NCBI GenBank assembly: GCA_019914995.1
Contig: CM034130.1
Location: forward strand, 2,976,001-3,040,000
Source: Acanthochlamys bracteata
Lineage: Eukaryota; Streptophyta; Magnoliopsida; Pandanales; Velloziaceae
Direction: 5' to 3'
Length of the DNA: 64,000 bases
Positions 46,467 to 60,000 of the stretch are shown here, in pieces. Under the pieces are notes generated by a model. That model ran no database searches, had not been told where the DNA came from, and worked only from the letters and a program-made list of their open reading frames with translations. The first letter of the stretch is position 1; each line of letters starts with the position of its first letter. The position numbers and the translations under genes are program-made.

Positions 46467-47587
46467 GAACTTGTTATTTGCGTTTAACTGATTAATTTAT
46501 TTGCATCTAGTTGAAAGACTTTCTTTGAGATTTTTTGGGAACAAGTTTTTGAAGAATTTTCTTATCTAGTCTATTATGCAAACCACATGGATCTTGGAAT
46601 ACTCTGCTTCGTTCTGCGATTTAAATGTTGCAGCAAGCAATAGATGTTGCATTAAGTTTATGGTCTTTTAAGTCTTCATCTCAGTTGGTAGTTGTTCTTT
46701 TTCATAGTGCTTGTCAAGTGCAACATGTATGGTTTTCAGGTCATTATATTGTAGTGTGATCTACAATGTGCTGAAATTGACATGTGCGGTTGATTGACTG
46801 TCATTGTAGTAGTACAGAGTGAGATTATTTTTTGATTGACTTTAAACAAAACAATCGTTTTCAAGTAATTAAAGAATAAGGTTAAAATTTTTTGGTTCTA
46901 TAACTCCAATTATAAATGTTGATACATGTATATATATTTGAGTTAGATATGATCAAATTATAAAAATATGATAATTAAAAAATATAATTTTTTATCTTGT
47001 AGTTCTTTATACATTGAAGCAAAAATAAAAACAGAATGTTTTGATTCCTACATTATATGCACATATTATTATTTTCATCAAGAAAATAAATTTTTTTTTA
47101 TAAACAATTATAGAAATAAACATGTATTCAATAATTTCAAAATGAGATAAATTTTATATAAATTTATGAGCAAATATATTTACAAATAAAATAATAAATA
47201 TAAGTATTATAAAAACTTATATAAATAAAAAGGATATTTTTATCTTTTTACTTACATTTCCTCTTCCATTATTTTTCTAATCCAAACACAATTTACTCTT
47301 ACACTTCTTTTTCTTTACTAATTTATCCAAACACTATCAAAATTTTCTTCTTCCATTCCTTCTTCTTCCTTTCCTATCCCTTCTTCCACTTCTACTTCCT
47401 CCTCTTTATGAATTCTTCATCCAAATACACCGTTAGTTCCTAATTTAGCTTACACTTCGCGCGTATTTATCTAGAGAGTTAAATTCAGTAAACTTAGAGC
47501 TTTTAAAAAGTCAATTTAAAAAATTAAATTAAAAATTAGGATATTTAATTAAACATAATTTTTATATTAGTTTTATATTAATAATAA
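46467..47587. other. intergenic
   Basis: 3' flank of the RPL8 fragment, then AT-rich DNA and a C/T-rich stretch at 47240-47420 (repeated cttcttcc words). No gene is seen. Confidence 0.5.
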
Positions 47588-49612
47588 TGTTGGAACTCCA
47601 TGATTGATTTTGATGATAACAATAATTAAAAATTATACTTTATAGATTAGGGTGAATTAATGATTGGAATCAAGTTCGCAGAAATTTGTGGAACATGTCT
47701 ATCTCACATTCAGCAGACAACAAGTTAGTTTTTTAACTACTGATTGTATAAAATTTTTTTAATAGCATACAGAACAGAAGATCCTCAGCTACCAAGCAGC
47801 CAGCTGTCTAATTGCTGCTACATGGATAAAACAGAGAATCACAAACAGAGCATCTCGAATAGAAAAGAGCAGAAAACAGAGTATCGCCAACAGAGAAGAA
47901 TAGAAAACAGATGACTCGATAGCTGGCTACTTCGCTACTGCTCGCTGGACAGAGAAGAATCCGAAAATCGTGATAATCATTCACTCTTCAGAAGTAATTT
48001 CAAATATGATGCTGATTCCATTTGAACTTCAACTTTTCATAAAAAACAGACCAACATGCACACTATAAGATTGACCGAATAACACATCAAATGATGATAA
48101 ACATAAATTTAGAAAAATCGTGGAATGATAGATGAAAACTCAGTAAATAGGGAGCAGAATCAGACATTGATGGAATAACTTTCAGATGTAATTCAATCAA
48201 GAATTCGTCATCCATTTGAAGCAAAATCTTGAAGACTTACTGAGGAACATTTTAGCTACAAGTTCATATCAAGAATTATGAAAAATTACAATAAAAGAAG
48301 ACAAAGAACATAGTGCAATGTATCATTAGAATCATGTCTTGCTAACAATATAGAAATGCTTCAACATGCAGATTTCGATTTTCCTCCAAAAAGAAATCAC
48401 GAATTTAATTACAAAGTGATATTATTCAACAAATCTACTATTTTGTTATTATCACAAAACTGAGATATATTAAGCCACCACATTATTAAAAAACAAATTC
48501 AAGTATAGAGATTGCTAGATGGCAATGAAAACCCACTGAACACATTAGAAAACAACGAAGCAGAGACTGCAGAGTCACGCTATTGGAGTCTACCTCACTT
48601 GAAGCAGTCAACCTAGCAAAAAAAAAAATCAAGATAAGCCAACTCAGCTAGAGAAACTTTAAAAATACAACTCAACTGAAACAACTCAAAACTGCAGGCG
48701 GGAGTTTTTGAATTGCTTTCTTCGGTGCATTTAATGCTAATGAAAGATTTGCACCAGTTTAGCCAAAAAAAATTTTGATGCAGTTGATTGACCACTGAAC
48801 ACAATCTTCATCTCTACCTTATAAATCTGCCACTACAAACCAACGAAAATATTTTCTAACGGGAAGAATCACCTACCTGCAAGAACAGAAAATTCTATAA
48901 GAAGAGAAGTGAAAAATAAAGACATAGAGAAATAGAGGAGATAACAAAATATTCAGAAACAAACTTGCACTACATTGACTCAATTTCTCAAGTAAAGAAA
49001 CTACTCTTACTACCAATCACTTACAGAGCATTATTTTCAGCAGCAACAAGTTTGATCATCTCAACAGAAAACTTTAAGTTTATTTATTTATTTTGATATT
49101 GATCTTGTGCCTAACTTTGCTCTTTTAGCTTTCTTTGTAAACTTGTGATAGAAGTGCTTGGTGCAATTGGTAAAGAAGCTCGGTTGGAGTTTGGTGAAAG
49201 TTTTTAAACTTTGTAATAAAACTAGCACATCAGCCAGAGGGACAGTGGTGTCCAGTAGGCTGTGAAAGATTGTCTTAGTGAAAAAATTCTTTAAGAGTAA
49301 GTGTGTTTGGCGAAGCACTTTGCTCATGGTGTATGTGTAGCTTATTAAAAATTTAGTGAACCTTTAGTTCTTGTGATAGAGCATCCGTAGATATAGGCAA
49401 AGAGGTTTGTCAAATCACGTAAAATATTCTGAGTGATCTCTTCTTTACCTATATTGTTATATTTTCTAACTCTCTCTGTCTGCAGGATACAAGCTTACTC
49501 ACAGCCGGCTGCAAACTTGTTGTCTATAGTAACATTTTTTTTACGAAAAATTTTTATTGATCAACTCAATTCACCCCTCCCCTCTTGAGTTGATCTTGCA
49601 GAAGATTCAACA
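47588..49612. mobile_element. solo LTR, about 2.0 kb, probably Copia (SIRE/Maximus-like)
   Basis: It begins TGTTGGAACTCCATGATTG and ends GATTCAACA, with the perfect 5-bp duplication AATAA on both sides (47583-47587 and 49613-49617). No second LTR copy, primer site or coding domain is present inside, so it is best read as a single LTR left by recombination of an LTR retrotransposon. The right part carries typical late-LTR wording (caattcacccctcccctcttgagttg). It has no host function evident. Age cannot be estimated from one LTR. Confidence 0.8.
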
Positions 49613-50503
49613 AATAAGTTTTTAAATTAATTTTTAAATAAAATTAATAAAAAATTTATTTAAAATTTTTATTTATTTCATATTAAATAAGTTTAAAAAA
49701 ATAAAATTTAAAATAATAATAAGCATGTCCTTCATCTAATTCTCGTATGAAAACTGATATAGTCCTACATAAAAATTAGACGTGTAGTAATAAAGATAAT
49801 TATATAGTTAAAAATTTAATATTTATTTCAAACTATATGAACACGTAAGTCGGGACAGTGAGTAATACTTTTACTTTATTTGAATACAATAGTGATCAAA
49901 GATTAATCGCATTGCATTCTAGCCAAAGGGAAAAGAACTTAACATAGTTAAATAGAATATTAATGGATCTAACTTGGAAATAAGAAAAAGAAAAGTCTGT
50001 ATCATTACTTAGAGATGGCATTATTTATTCAAAAAATAACTTTTTAATTTTAATTTTTTTTAATACAAATTGTATAAATATTTTAAAAATATTAAAAAAA
50101 CTTTTTATTATATAATTGATAATTTATTTTAAAAAATATATTTTATATTTCAAAAAAAATATTTTTTTATTTTAAATAATTTTATTTTAAAATTACTTTT
50201 AAACGCCCTTTATTTCACCAGCGATCGACCGCTACCAGCCTACCACTAGAGTTTTTCAAGGCTCTAGTTGCCCAGAGCCCACAAGCAATCCCGTTTATCT
50301 CACCTTAACCTATCCAAAATCTTCTTATCTCCCCTTATCTTTCTTTATCATTTTTTAACTCGCAATTTCTATTTTTCTTCTCTCTTCTCTCTATCTCTCC
50401 TCTTTTCTTCGTCTGTTTCTGTCTCGCTGAAGGAGGGCGGGGGAATTTCTCCCCCGACCCAGAAATCAAAACGAGGAATTGATTTTGAGATTCTTGTTGA
50501 GTA
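49613..50503. other. intergenic and START-gene 5' region
   Basis: The stretch 50020-50215 is an AT-rich block resembling the small MITE family (ends near atggcattatttattc and aaacgccctttattt). From 50340 to 50420 is a CT-rich 5' UTR-like tract, followed by an A/G-rich patch just upstream of the START-protein ATG at 50504. Confidence 0.5.
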
Positions 50504-53500
50504 ATGGCATTGGTTCTTGAAGCAGTGATGGAAATCTTTCGGCAACCAACATTCGGTGGAGTTGTTTCTGGTCTTGCGCTCTTCTCTATCCCGCTGTGGC
50601 TTGCTGCCTTCGTTGGTTTGTTGATTGGTTGGGCTTGGAAACCTAAGTGGGCTTCTGGATTTGTTTCTAGTTACAAGCAGCCTTCTGGGTTTAATTTAAA
50701 CTTGCCCATCAGGGATTTGATCTCGTTCAAGAAACAGGGTGCTTGGGTTTCTTCGGAGAGAAGCAGCTCTGCTGACGGTGATGGTTCGAAGAAGCTTGTG
50801 ACTGTAACGGATAGGTGCGTAGGAGTTGGTGATTAATGATTTGGAACTTTTTCAACCTTTTGATTTCTCTTTTTTGTTTGATTTGGGTTGATGGTAATCG
50901 GTTGAACTTTGGGTTGTTGATTTGGTTTTTTTGATTGATGCACAGTTCAGTGGCGTGTGAAAGTGGGAAACTTGCTGTGACTAGTGCTGATTTGAAGTAT
51001 CTCTATGAGCTTGTTGAAGGGACTGATAGGGGGCTTCCATGGCACCTGATGATGGACAAGGTGCTACCCAGATTCAGCTACCAAGCATGGAGAAGAGATC
51101 CTGAGGTAAGTTGCTGTGGAGAGAAGATTTAAAACTAAGGGCACGTGGAAGTGATTACGAAATGAAGCTTTTTGAAATGAAGAGTATTACGGAGAATTTC
51201 GGAAAACAAGCTTGATATTTTTGACCCAAAAAAAGTGAAAGTTATACATATAAAGATTTTACGATATACAACTTTTTTGTACTTTTCAAAATTTTTTTAA
51301 AATTCTATAGAATACTTTAGAAGATTTATTGGGAATGTTAAGTGTTTATTTGGAATGATAAGCACTTCAAATGCAGTGCCAAATGTTTCCTAAATCTTTG
51401 TACAGGGTAATAGTGTTGTAGTAAATTGGTAGAAATTGCAAGTGGTGCTTGTTTGGTAATTTAATTGGTTATTGTTAATGCAGAATGGTCCTACTGAATA
51501 TCATAGTAGAACTGTGTTTGAGAATGTGACACCGGAAATTGTTAGAGACTTCTTTTGGGATGATGAGTTCCGGATGAAGAATAAGTGGGATGACATGCTC
51601 ATCCATTATGCCATTCTGGAGGAGTGCACCACAACTGGAACTACTGTGGCTCATTGGATACGGAAGGTGGAAATCCTATTATTTGGACTTCCATGGATGT
51701 TGGTGTCTTTTCTCTGTTAGTGTTTGCTAATGTTTTCTGTTTCTGGTCCAAAGTTTCCATTCTTCTGCAGTGACAGAGAGTACACAATTGGCCGTAGGAT
51801 ATGGAAGTGCGGGCAGACCTATTATTGTTTGACGAAGGTACAAAATCTTGGAAGTATAATCTCTATGTAGTCTCATTTATTTCATCACAGTAGATGCTCA
51901 TTAAATCATAGCATTCAGTGATTCGATGCAGTCTAATCCTGAATGTATCTTGAAAGCCAACACAACAAAGCACAAGGCTGCATCTTTTGGATTATACTTT
52001 CCTTTTCAATGTTTTCAAGTTTTGAAGTTTCATTTTTGTTTTTGTATTGGTGATAGTAGGATCATTATTAAGGAATTATAGGTGTTTCTTTTGATGATAA
52101 GTGGATACATTCTTCAAATTCTTACTGTTGAAGATTACTAAACTCTGGTCCAGATAGATAGCTAAATTCAACGTCATATGCCAAACTGCTCCATCCATTC
52201 TCCAATTTCTTCGTGAAGAAATTTTGACCTATTAGTCATTTAAAGTAGCCCATGCACCTATGTGCTTAGCCTTCCAAGTTAAGGATTTGAATGGCTTACA
52301 TGCATCAACCAATATTGTTTGTAAATGGTTCATGAGACCTTGCAGCTCCTATTTACAATTCTTCATAAAACTTTCAACTAGTGTCAGTTTCTCATTCTTT
52401 TCATATGTAATGAACATATCATTATTGACATCATCGTCCTATTAGGTATGTGATTGTTGGGTGGGAAAGTGGTTACATGCTTTCTGTTACGTTTACAATT
52501 TCTTGGGTTCAGCCCTGCCACTTTGTATGGTAGATTGTGGTGCAAGTGAGTGGATAAAACATCCATTACCCTCTTATCTCTTTCTAAACATATATGTTTG
52601 ATTGAACCGGTAACTCCAAGTAATTTGTCATGATATAAAACTTTCACTATTTTTGGTAAAGTTTACATTGGAAGTCTTGAATTTCTATGAGATAAACACT
52701 TAATTTGGACTTGCGGTTGATTCTACATAGTATAATCTCCTGTCTTCTGAATGCATATTGCATCAATCTTTATTTTATTGCTGTTCATGCTGCAGTTATT
52801 TGGTTGCTGTATTTGATCTTAAAATGTCATTGACACTTAAAAAGTCCATTTCTGATTTACAAACATACTAACTTCTTGCTTTTTAGTAAACTGATCATAT
52901 ACATGTTTAAATTATGTTTTACTTTTTATCATTCTTTGTGCAATTATAAGATTTCTGATGTTGTCAGGGAATTCCATGTCCATCCATACCTCGGCAAAAC
53001 AAACCTAAGCGTGTTGATTTTTATTTTTCAAGCTGGTGTATCCGTCCAGGTTTGCATAGTTCACACTTTTGCAAGTTGCACTGCTTATTCAAGTAAAAGT
53101 TCTAAGTAACCATCAGTAGTTTGAGTATTTTTATTGCTGTTATAATTCAGTTGAATCTAGATGTGGGGATGGTCAGATTACAGCATGCGAAGTGCTACTA
53201 TTTCATCATGAGGACATGGGTATTCCTCGGGAGATAGCAAAGCTGGGAGTTCGACAAGGAATGTGGGGCTGTGTAAAGAAGATAGAACCTGGCCTTCGAG
53301 CATACCAAAATGAAAGGAGCTGCAACGAGCTGTTATCTCAAACTGCTAAGATTGCACAAGTCAACACTGAGGTTGAGACCGTCTATTTGAGGTCACTAGA
53401 AACCAGCACTGAGTCATCTGGACTCATAGAAGAACCTGTGAAAGAGAAAACATGGGGAAGGATACCAAAGTTCCTTGTGGTTAGTGGAGCTGTGGCCATT

Positions 53501-53587
53501 GCCTGTAGTCTTGATCGTGGTCTTTTGACTAAGGCAATAATTTTTGGAGTTGCTAGGAAATTCATGAAGCAAGAGAGGAGGTTGTAA
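50504..53587 (+). CDS. START-domain lipid-transport family protein, 6 exons
   Basis: Exons 50504-50814, 50946-51105, 51484-51666, 51754-51837, 52968-53049 and 53151-53587; all GT-AG, phases closing to 418 residues. Residues about 16-40 are a membrane segment (SGLALFSIPLWLAAFVGLLI). The START (Bet v1-like/polyketide cyclase fold) domain spans about 110-320 with DLKYLYELVEGTDRG, VTPEIVRDFFWDDEFR, GRRIWKCGQTYYCLTKG, CEVLLFHHEDMGIPREIAKL and VRQGMWGCVKKIEPGLRAYQ. A second hydrophobic stretch near the C-terminus (FLVVSGAVAIACSL) may be another anchor or an amphipathic helix. It matches, from memory, the Arabidopsis At3g23080/At4g14500 pair. The ligand is unknown. It converges with PDH E1-alpha downstream. 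Intron 4 is 1.13 kb. No lesion is seen. Confidence 0.93.
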
Positions 53588-54510
53588 GAAACTGCAAGAG
53601 CAATGCACAAATTCGTGGATTGCATCCTTTCATTGTTGTATGATCCTGATTCCTGAGTGATGTAAGCTTATTCACTGGTACAGGGGAAACTGAAGGCAAA
53701 TTACAAATCTATCAATATATAGAAGGAAATTGTTCATACATTCTAATGCTGTTATTTTGAACTTATATTTCAATGACTTCGAGAAACACGCGTTGTGATC
53801 CATACCTCCAGAAAATCATACTGAGGACTCCTTGTTGATTATTTAAACATTAACTTGTATCTACTTGTGGAATGAGTTAAAAAAACAAGCTGTTACAGTG
53901 TGCTGCGTGGATGTATCAAAAACAATCTTGTTGCATTTATGCAACGTTAAGCAGGTGTTGGAAATTATAAGCATACTTCAGTCTGATGGGTCCTACAGAA
54001 TGTGAAAGGAGAACTCAAAATCTTCACCACCTGTTTGATACTATGAAGATATGAACTTGCTCCTGAAAATTGGTACGAACGTAAATTCCATAGATACATC
54101 TCTGAAGTCCATGATAATAGCGTTTATTCAGATTATTCACCAGTAGATATTAGGAGATTTCAGATATACTTCATAAACACACTAAATGAGCATTAAAATT
54201 CAGTTAAATAATAAACAGATCATTAACATCCCTTACAGGCTTACAGCTAAAAAAGACACTCCAGTCTTCTGTCCTAAAGAGAAGAAAAGGCTTGAAACAT
54301 CACAAAAAACTCAACGTAAAGAATATAGTGGGCCAAAAACTAAAGTGAAACAAAGAGAAGATAACCCAAGTGGGACCTTGGAAGTACTATCCTGCACAGA
54401 CTATCAAAATCTTTGGACGAGTAAGCATTAGACATGGCATCAGATTATGCTAGAAGTTGAGATCTGGAACGTTCACAGGAATGGAACCACGATAGCACAT
54501 CAACAATGTC
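53588..54510. other. convergent 3' flanks of the START gene and PDH E1-alpha
   Basis: The two genes point at each other, 0.92 kb apart. The interval should hold both 3' UTRs; no further gene or repeat is seen. Confidence 0.6.
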
Positions 54511-57064
54511 TTAGACCTGGGCAGTGCCTTCAGTAAACTTCGGATCCTCGCACCTGTATTTCCCATCTGGGCCAATTCCAAATCCTCTGGGATCAGCAAA
54601 CACATTTTCAAGTAGCTGACTACGAGGGGGTTGAGAACTTGAATCTGCAAATTCAACAGCGTCTTCAATAACATCATCGATCTTCTTATCAATAGCCTTC
54701 AGGTCACATTCACTTGCTAAGTTGTGTTCCAAAATATACTTCTTTAGAGCCAAAATTGGATCCCTTTGAGCATAATGAGCTTTCTCATCTGCCACCAAAG
54801 ACAGAAGATGATTTACATTCCTCTTAAAACTGATGAAGGATATCATTGACTTCATATGTCTAGAACCCATTACCAAAAGTCTCGCACAAAGTAACTACCA
54901 AGAGATATGGCACCAAGCGAAGAATTGATCGACACACAATATAGTTTTGTCTCTAACCTAGAGATTAAAATAGAATTTTATGGCCCTTTGGAAACATGTG
55001 TGTAACATAATCACCTTAGCAAACCTTGGCCCTCAAATTTCATTCTTTTTGACTGGAAGACTTAGTAAAGGCCTTTTTCTGTTGTTTCACATCCTATATG
55101 ACATATCTGAACCACAGAACTTGATGGCAAAAATACTTACCTCAAAAAACCCAAAACAGCAGACATGCTTGGTATAGTCTTTAGCAATACAAAATGTTCT
55201 CTAAGAAGTCCATAGACCTTTTATGAGTCGCAAAGACTGAACTTAGATGAATTACCAATAAAGCCCACTGAACTTAGATGAATTACCTATAAAGCCCACT
55301 GAAACGCTTAACTGTGTTATTTTAATTAAATCGGCTTTATAGTCACTATCAACCAAAGTCCTAAAAACTTTATTTGAAGTGATATTTCTAAAATCATGCT
55401 AGCTTCTTATAGCATATTTTTTATTGTTTCCTTAAACGTATTTTCTGCAAGGTAAAGAAGCATCTAAGTTGCATATTTGTTATAGTGTAATCTGCAAATG
55501 GACCAAATAAACTACTAAATTAAATTAGCAACTTGGATAAGAACCTATGTCATTCCATGTGATATCCCGATGTAGTTTCAAACTACCATTTCTACCATCG
55601 CTAGAAGACTGAGCTGTTTTATGCATGTGAAGCAAATAAACACACAGGACCCCAAGACTTTCCTTGCAAACAAGACTTATGATGAATCTTGACTTATTAT
55701 ACAAAATGTGTTCTTCTAGTATGCAAAGCGAAAAGGCACAGGCAATCATCAAACCATTCCCCACCTACCTAATTTGCAACCAAGTTAAATAACCACCTGT
55801 CATGCATCCTAATATCAAGTGCTGCCTTTCCTACAAGCTATGTTAGATGATCAGAATACAAGGTTGCCCAATATAGAATTCATGCATAACACAATTCATA
55901 ATTACTAGAAAAAAGGACACCAACAAAAGAATATCCAGGGTTGCTTTCAAATAAAAAACTCACCCGCCTTGCGGAGTTCATCTGGGTCAGCAAGGGAATG
56001 GCCCCTGAAACGATATGTTTCGCACTCAACCAATGTCGGTCCATCACCACGCCTCGCACGCTCAATAGCCTCAATAGCTACCTCTCGGACCTTGAGCACA
56101 TCCATACCATCAACATGCACGCCTGGCATCTTGAATGGTGGTCCCTTCTTCCAGATCTCAGGGTCAGAAGTTGCACGCAAGTGCGACATTCCAATTGCCC
56201 ACAAATTGTTCTCCACAACAAAGACAATGGGCAGCTTCCACAGTGCAGCCATGTTAAGGCACTCAAAGAACTGTCCGTTATTACAGGTGCCGTCACCGAA
56301 GAATGCAACAGTGACATCTTCGCATTCCTGCTTGAGGACCTCCCGATTATACTTCGAGGAGAATGCAGCTCCTGTGGCTACAGGAATGCCTTCTCCAATA
56401 AATGCAAATCCTCCAAGGAGATTATGCTCACTGGAGAACATGTGCATTGACCCACCCTGACCGCGGCAGCAACCAGTGGCCTTGCCAAAGAGCTCAGCCA
56501 TAACAGCACGAGCAGGCACGCCTTTGCTAAGAGCATGAACATGATCACGGTACGTGCTAACAACACTATCGCTTTTCTTCAAAAGCTTAATGAATCCAGT
56601 TGAAACAGCTTCCTGTCCATTGTACAAATGAACAAATCCAAACATTTTCCCCCTATAATACATCTGAGCACACATATCCTCAAACGCTCGCCCCAATACC
56701 ATATCCTCATACAACTCTAATGCCATTTCTCCGCTAATCACCTACATCAATAAAAATATATATTAAATTAAAAAAAATCAACAATATCCAGATCAACTCA
56801 ATCAAAATTATGAAGATCTAATACAAATTAGTGAATAAACTTTACCGAGCCGGAAGGGGAAGAGTGGGAACTGATCTGTTTAATATCACTGACAACATTG
56901 ACAGCACGGACCCGGCGAGAGCAAATGGAAGCGACGATAGAGATGGACGGAGATGGTTTGACGGCAGGGAAAGGGAGATTAGAGCCAAAGCAGGAAGAGA
57001 AAGGCTTGTTAGTACTAGGGATAACCTTGACGGTGGCGAAAGTAGCAGCAGCAGCTGTTGCCAT
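54511..57064 (-). CDS. PDH-E1 ALPHA: plastid pyruvate dehydrogenase E1 component, alpha subunit, 3 exons
   Basis: ThDP-dependent subunit of the plastid pyruvate dehydrogenase complex, which makes acetyl-CoA for fatty acid synthesis together with E1-beta, E2 and E3. Exons 56846-57064, 55964-56741 and 54511-54788; GT-AG throughout, phases closing to 424 residues, close to the Arabidopsis protein as I remember it. Residues 1 to about 60 are a Ser/Ala/Thr-rich transit peptide. The E1-alpha fold starts [20 protein letters not shown]. Landmarks are [21 protein letters not shown], the ThDP motif [12 protein letters not shown] with VVENN about 25 residues later, and [15 protein letters not shown]; the end is [14 protein letters not shown]. 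The serine phosphorylation loop of mitochondrial E1-alpha is not obvious, as expected for a plastid form. A candidate TATA box lies 47 bp upstream of the ATG. Confidence 0.96.
55236..55297. repeat. 31-bp tandem duplication in PDH intron 2
   Basis: Two adjacent 31-bp units (55236-55266 and 55267-55297), actgaacttagatgaattac plus 11 bases, differing at one base, followed by the beginning of a third unit. It is probably a recent slippage event with no expected function. Confidence 0.85.
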
Positions 57065-60000
57065 TTTTTCTCCAATATGGTCGGAGAGAGAGAAAGAGAA
57101 GGAAATGGTTTTTTATACAGAGGAAAGAAAGGGGCGGAGAGAACGAGGGGAAGGGAGAGAAGAGGAAAAGAACGGTGGGGGCTGTGTTGGTTGATATTGT
57201 GATTATTCTTATTATTATTATTATTACGAACACGTTTGTGTTTGTTTCAGTGGTGCTAACGGTAACGGGTTTAGTCAACGTTTCATTGACATGTTTTTTG
57301 GGTTGTTATCCGGATTTATAAGTTTGGCTACAGAAAGTGGCCCGTGAAAAACAGGGGCAATCTATAAGCTTTATTTTGGGCTAAACAGAGTTAAAATAAT
57401 ATTTCTAAAAATTTTATATTATTTTATAAAAAAATTTTAATTTAAAAATATAAAAAAATTTTATACAAACAATTATTATTATTATTATTTATTATATTTT
57501 TTAATTTAAAATTATTTTATTTTTAAAATATTTTTTGTTTTAATTTTTTTTTGAAGAGTACTTTTAAACATATTCTAAATCAGTCGCTTCCAGTTAGGGC
57601 AAAGAATCAGAAGAATCTCCTAACATTCGGCTTCTTAAAAACATTTCTTTCAGCTTTTTGGGAATAAGTAGAAGCTCGAAGCAGCAGAGTAACGCAAAAC
57701 CAAGCATTTCGTTTAGCTTTTGGAAGAAACTGCTTTTGAAAGCTCTAGTAAGTAGGCTTTGTTGACCACAGCTGAAGCAAGCTGTTTCAGTTTCTTCAAC
57801 TCTTCCAACCAGCTAATTAAGTGTTACATTAAGTATAAAAACTATAGGAAACAGAATGCATCCATGCATGTTTTGTACAAAAACTGTATGTACAAGATTA
57901 TACAAACAAAACAGTTTGATTCCCAACCTTGGACCACCGACATTGCTTCAGGCTATTCAAGCGCAAATTTAGCAAAAAATGACAGGGTCACTGGTAATAC
58001 ATGCATAGCTTTTTTATTCACCTTAATGTGCATAAGTCTTAGATGAAGAATTTCCAAAAGCTCCCAGATTGTGTATCAACCTATATTCATCAATGTACTT
58101 GTTATTCTATGCCTGAAGTGAAACAGCAATCAATGTCAGAAGCAAGAATCTTAAAACCAGACTTTTTATAGACTGCAGTAGTATGCAGATACATACATAC
58201 CAAAAATGCTTGGCTTCAGAGGGTTTAAGTGTTGGATGTGGCTCACATATAATGTTTGGTTTAATGTATAATAGTAATATTCTATTGGTTAAGGAGTTAT
58301 TAAAACTATCCATTATGAGAAAAGTTATAATAATTCTATATAGTAAGAAGTTATAATAACTCCCCACTTGAGAGAAGTTATAGCAACTACCCACTATGAT
58401 GGTTGTGTGTTATAAATATATTCCTAAATGAATGCTTGGTCCTCTCTCTATCTCAATTAACATCTAAAGCTTTGTTATCTACTCCATTACTTAAATATTG
58501 CTTTAGAATCAAGTAAAGATCAAGAGAGAGAAATCAAGTTTTTTAGAGGCAAACAATTGATTGAAGATAAGTGTTATGGACCAAGGTATGTTTTTTTTAT
58601 TTAAGTCATGTAAAAATCATTGAGTTTCTAAATCTTCGTATTATGTTCTATATGAATTATGATATCACATAGAGTTACGAAATTAACTTACAATAAGGAC
58701 CCGCTTTGATTAGGAACTTTAACTTGCATACGTTTCTTCCGTCTTTCTTCTTTCACAGGGCACCCTTTAAAGCTTTTTCATGAAAAATGGCAAGAGGCAA
58801 TAGCCTCAACTGGGGTATGCTATCCTTTTGGATAACATCTCAAACTGCAGATGTGAAAGCAAGTGACTAGCGCACAAGCATGTTAAGATAATTGCGCTTG
58901 AAATGAAACAGCGGTGCAGTTAACGGAAATGAAGTGTGATAGAGGCAAGAAATTTCAAGGTTATGTATTACCATAGACATTTGCTGAAACCTGTAAGACT
59001 TCTCCAGGATCTCAGGTTGATCAATATGTTAAACGCTAGCAACTGCTATAATTGTTCGAGACATTCTGACCTTTATCAGCTGATTCTGTTCCACTGGAGT
59101 CACAGTACAAATGTGTTGAATGACGACAGCTGAAAACATGAATACCAGAGCTCGATGACTCCTTGGATAGAGGGGATCCACATATGCAGCTCAAAGAACA
59201 CATACAAAGTAAAAGCATGAGAACCCCCTTCAGGAGCAAGCTTATTATGTAAAACCCACATATCCGCATTAGTTAACTAAGAACAGAAAAGGTAGGATTT
59301 CAATATCAATTTGATCTGTGAAAGAACAAAACATGGTCACACGGAAGGGCAACACAAACTATGGGAACTGAGTGCTTTCCTGAAAAGGTCAAGCATTAAG
59401 TAGTTACAGTGAAGTCATGAAAGGGGATAAAAGTAAAAACATATTTGTGCAACACTGGTGAGTTATATTCTTTACTTTTCTTTATGTGAAATGTTAAATC
59501 CATTCATAAGAATAGTTGCTATGATATATGCTGTGCATCCATAGTTCAACTTTTCACGTGGAACACTAGACGATTCTGAGTTTTGCAGGTAACAAGTATT
59601 TGAAAGAAAAATCTCAACACTTGGTCACTTTATTCCAGTCGCATAGATTTTGAAAAAGAACTAGGGCAGTAGGTGGAAATATGAACAAACACACCAGACT
59701 TCAGAAAAGGAAATTAGCAGAGACAAGTGCTTTTATTTTGTAATTTCAATCACTTCATTTATGAAATAAGCATAAACAATGTCTTATATTTCAGACATCA
59801 CAAGTTCATATACATTCTGGAAATTGAGAGCATACTTTTGGCATGCAATATGTCGTAAGACTAGATTGAAGGAGAAAGAAAGCCATAGCATCCTAGAATT
59901 CCAAAGGAGAGAATGCATCACAAAGGAGAAGGGGCAAATCGTGGCACTGACAAAAGGAGCAAGGACAACAGAGGACTACGTTCTAGTTTTAGAAAAAGTG

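Noticed and set aside
55941-56460. Long plus-strand open frames (up to 169 codons) opposite PDH E1-alpha
   Set aside because: They are antisense shadows of the large exon 2; the minus-strand frame carries the conserved E1-alpha motifs.
58230-58600. Possible solo LTR starting TGTTGGATGTGGC
   Set aside because: No CA end with a matching 5-bp duplication (TTAAG) could be found, so the call cannot be supported.
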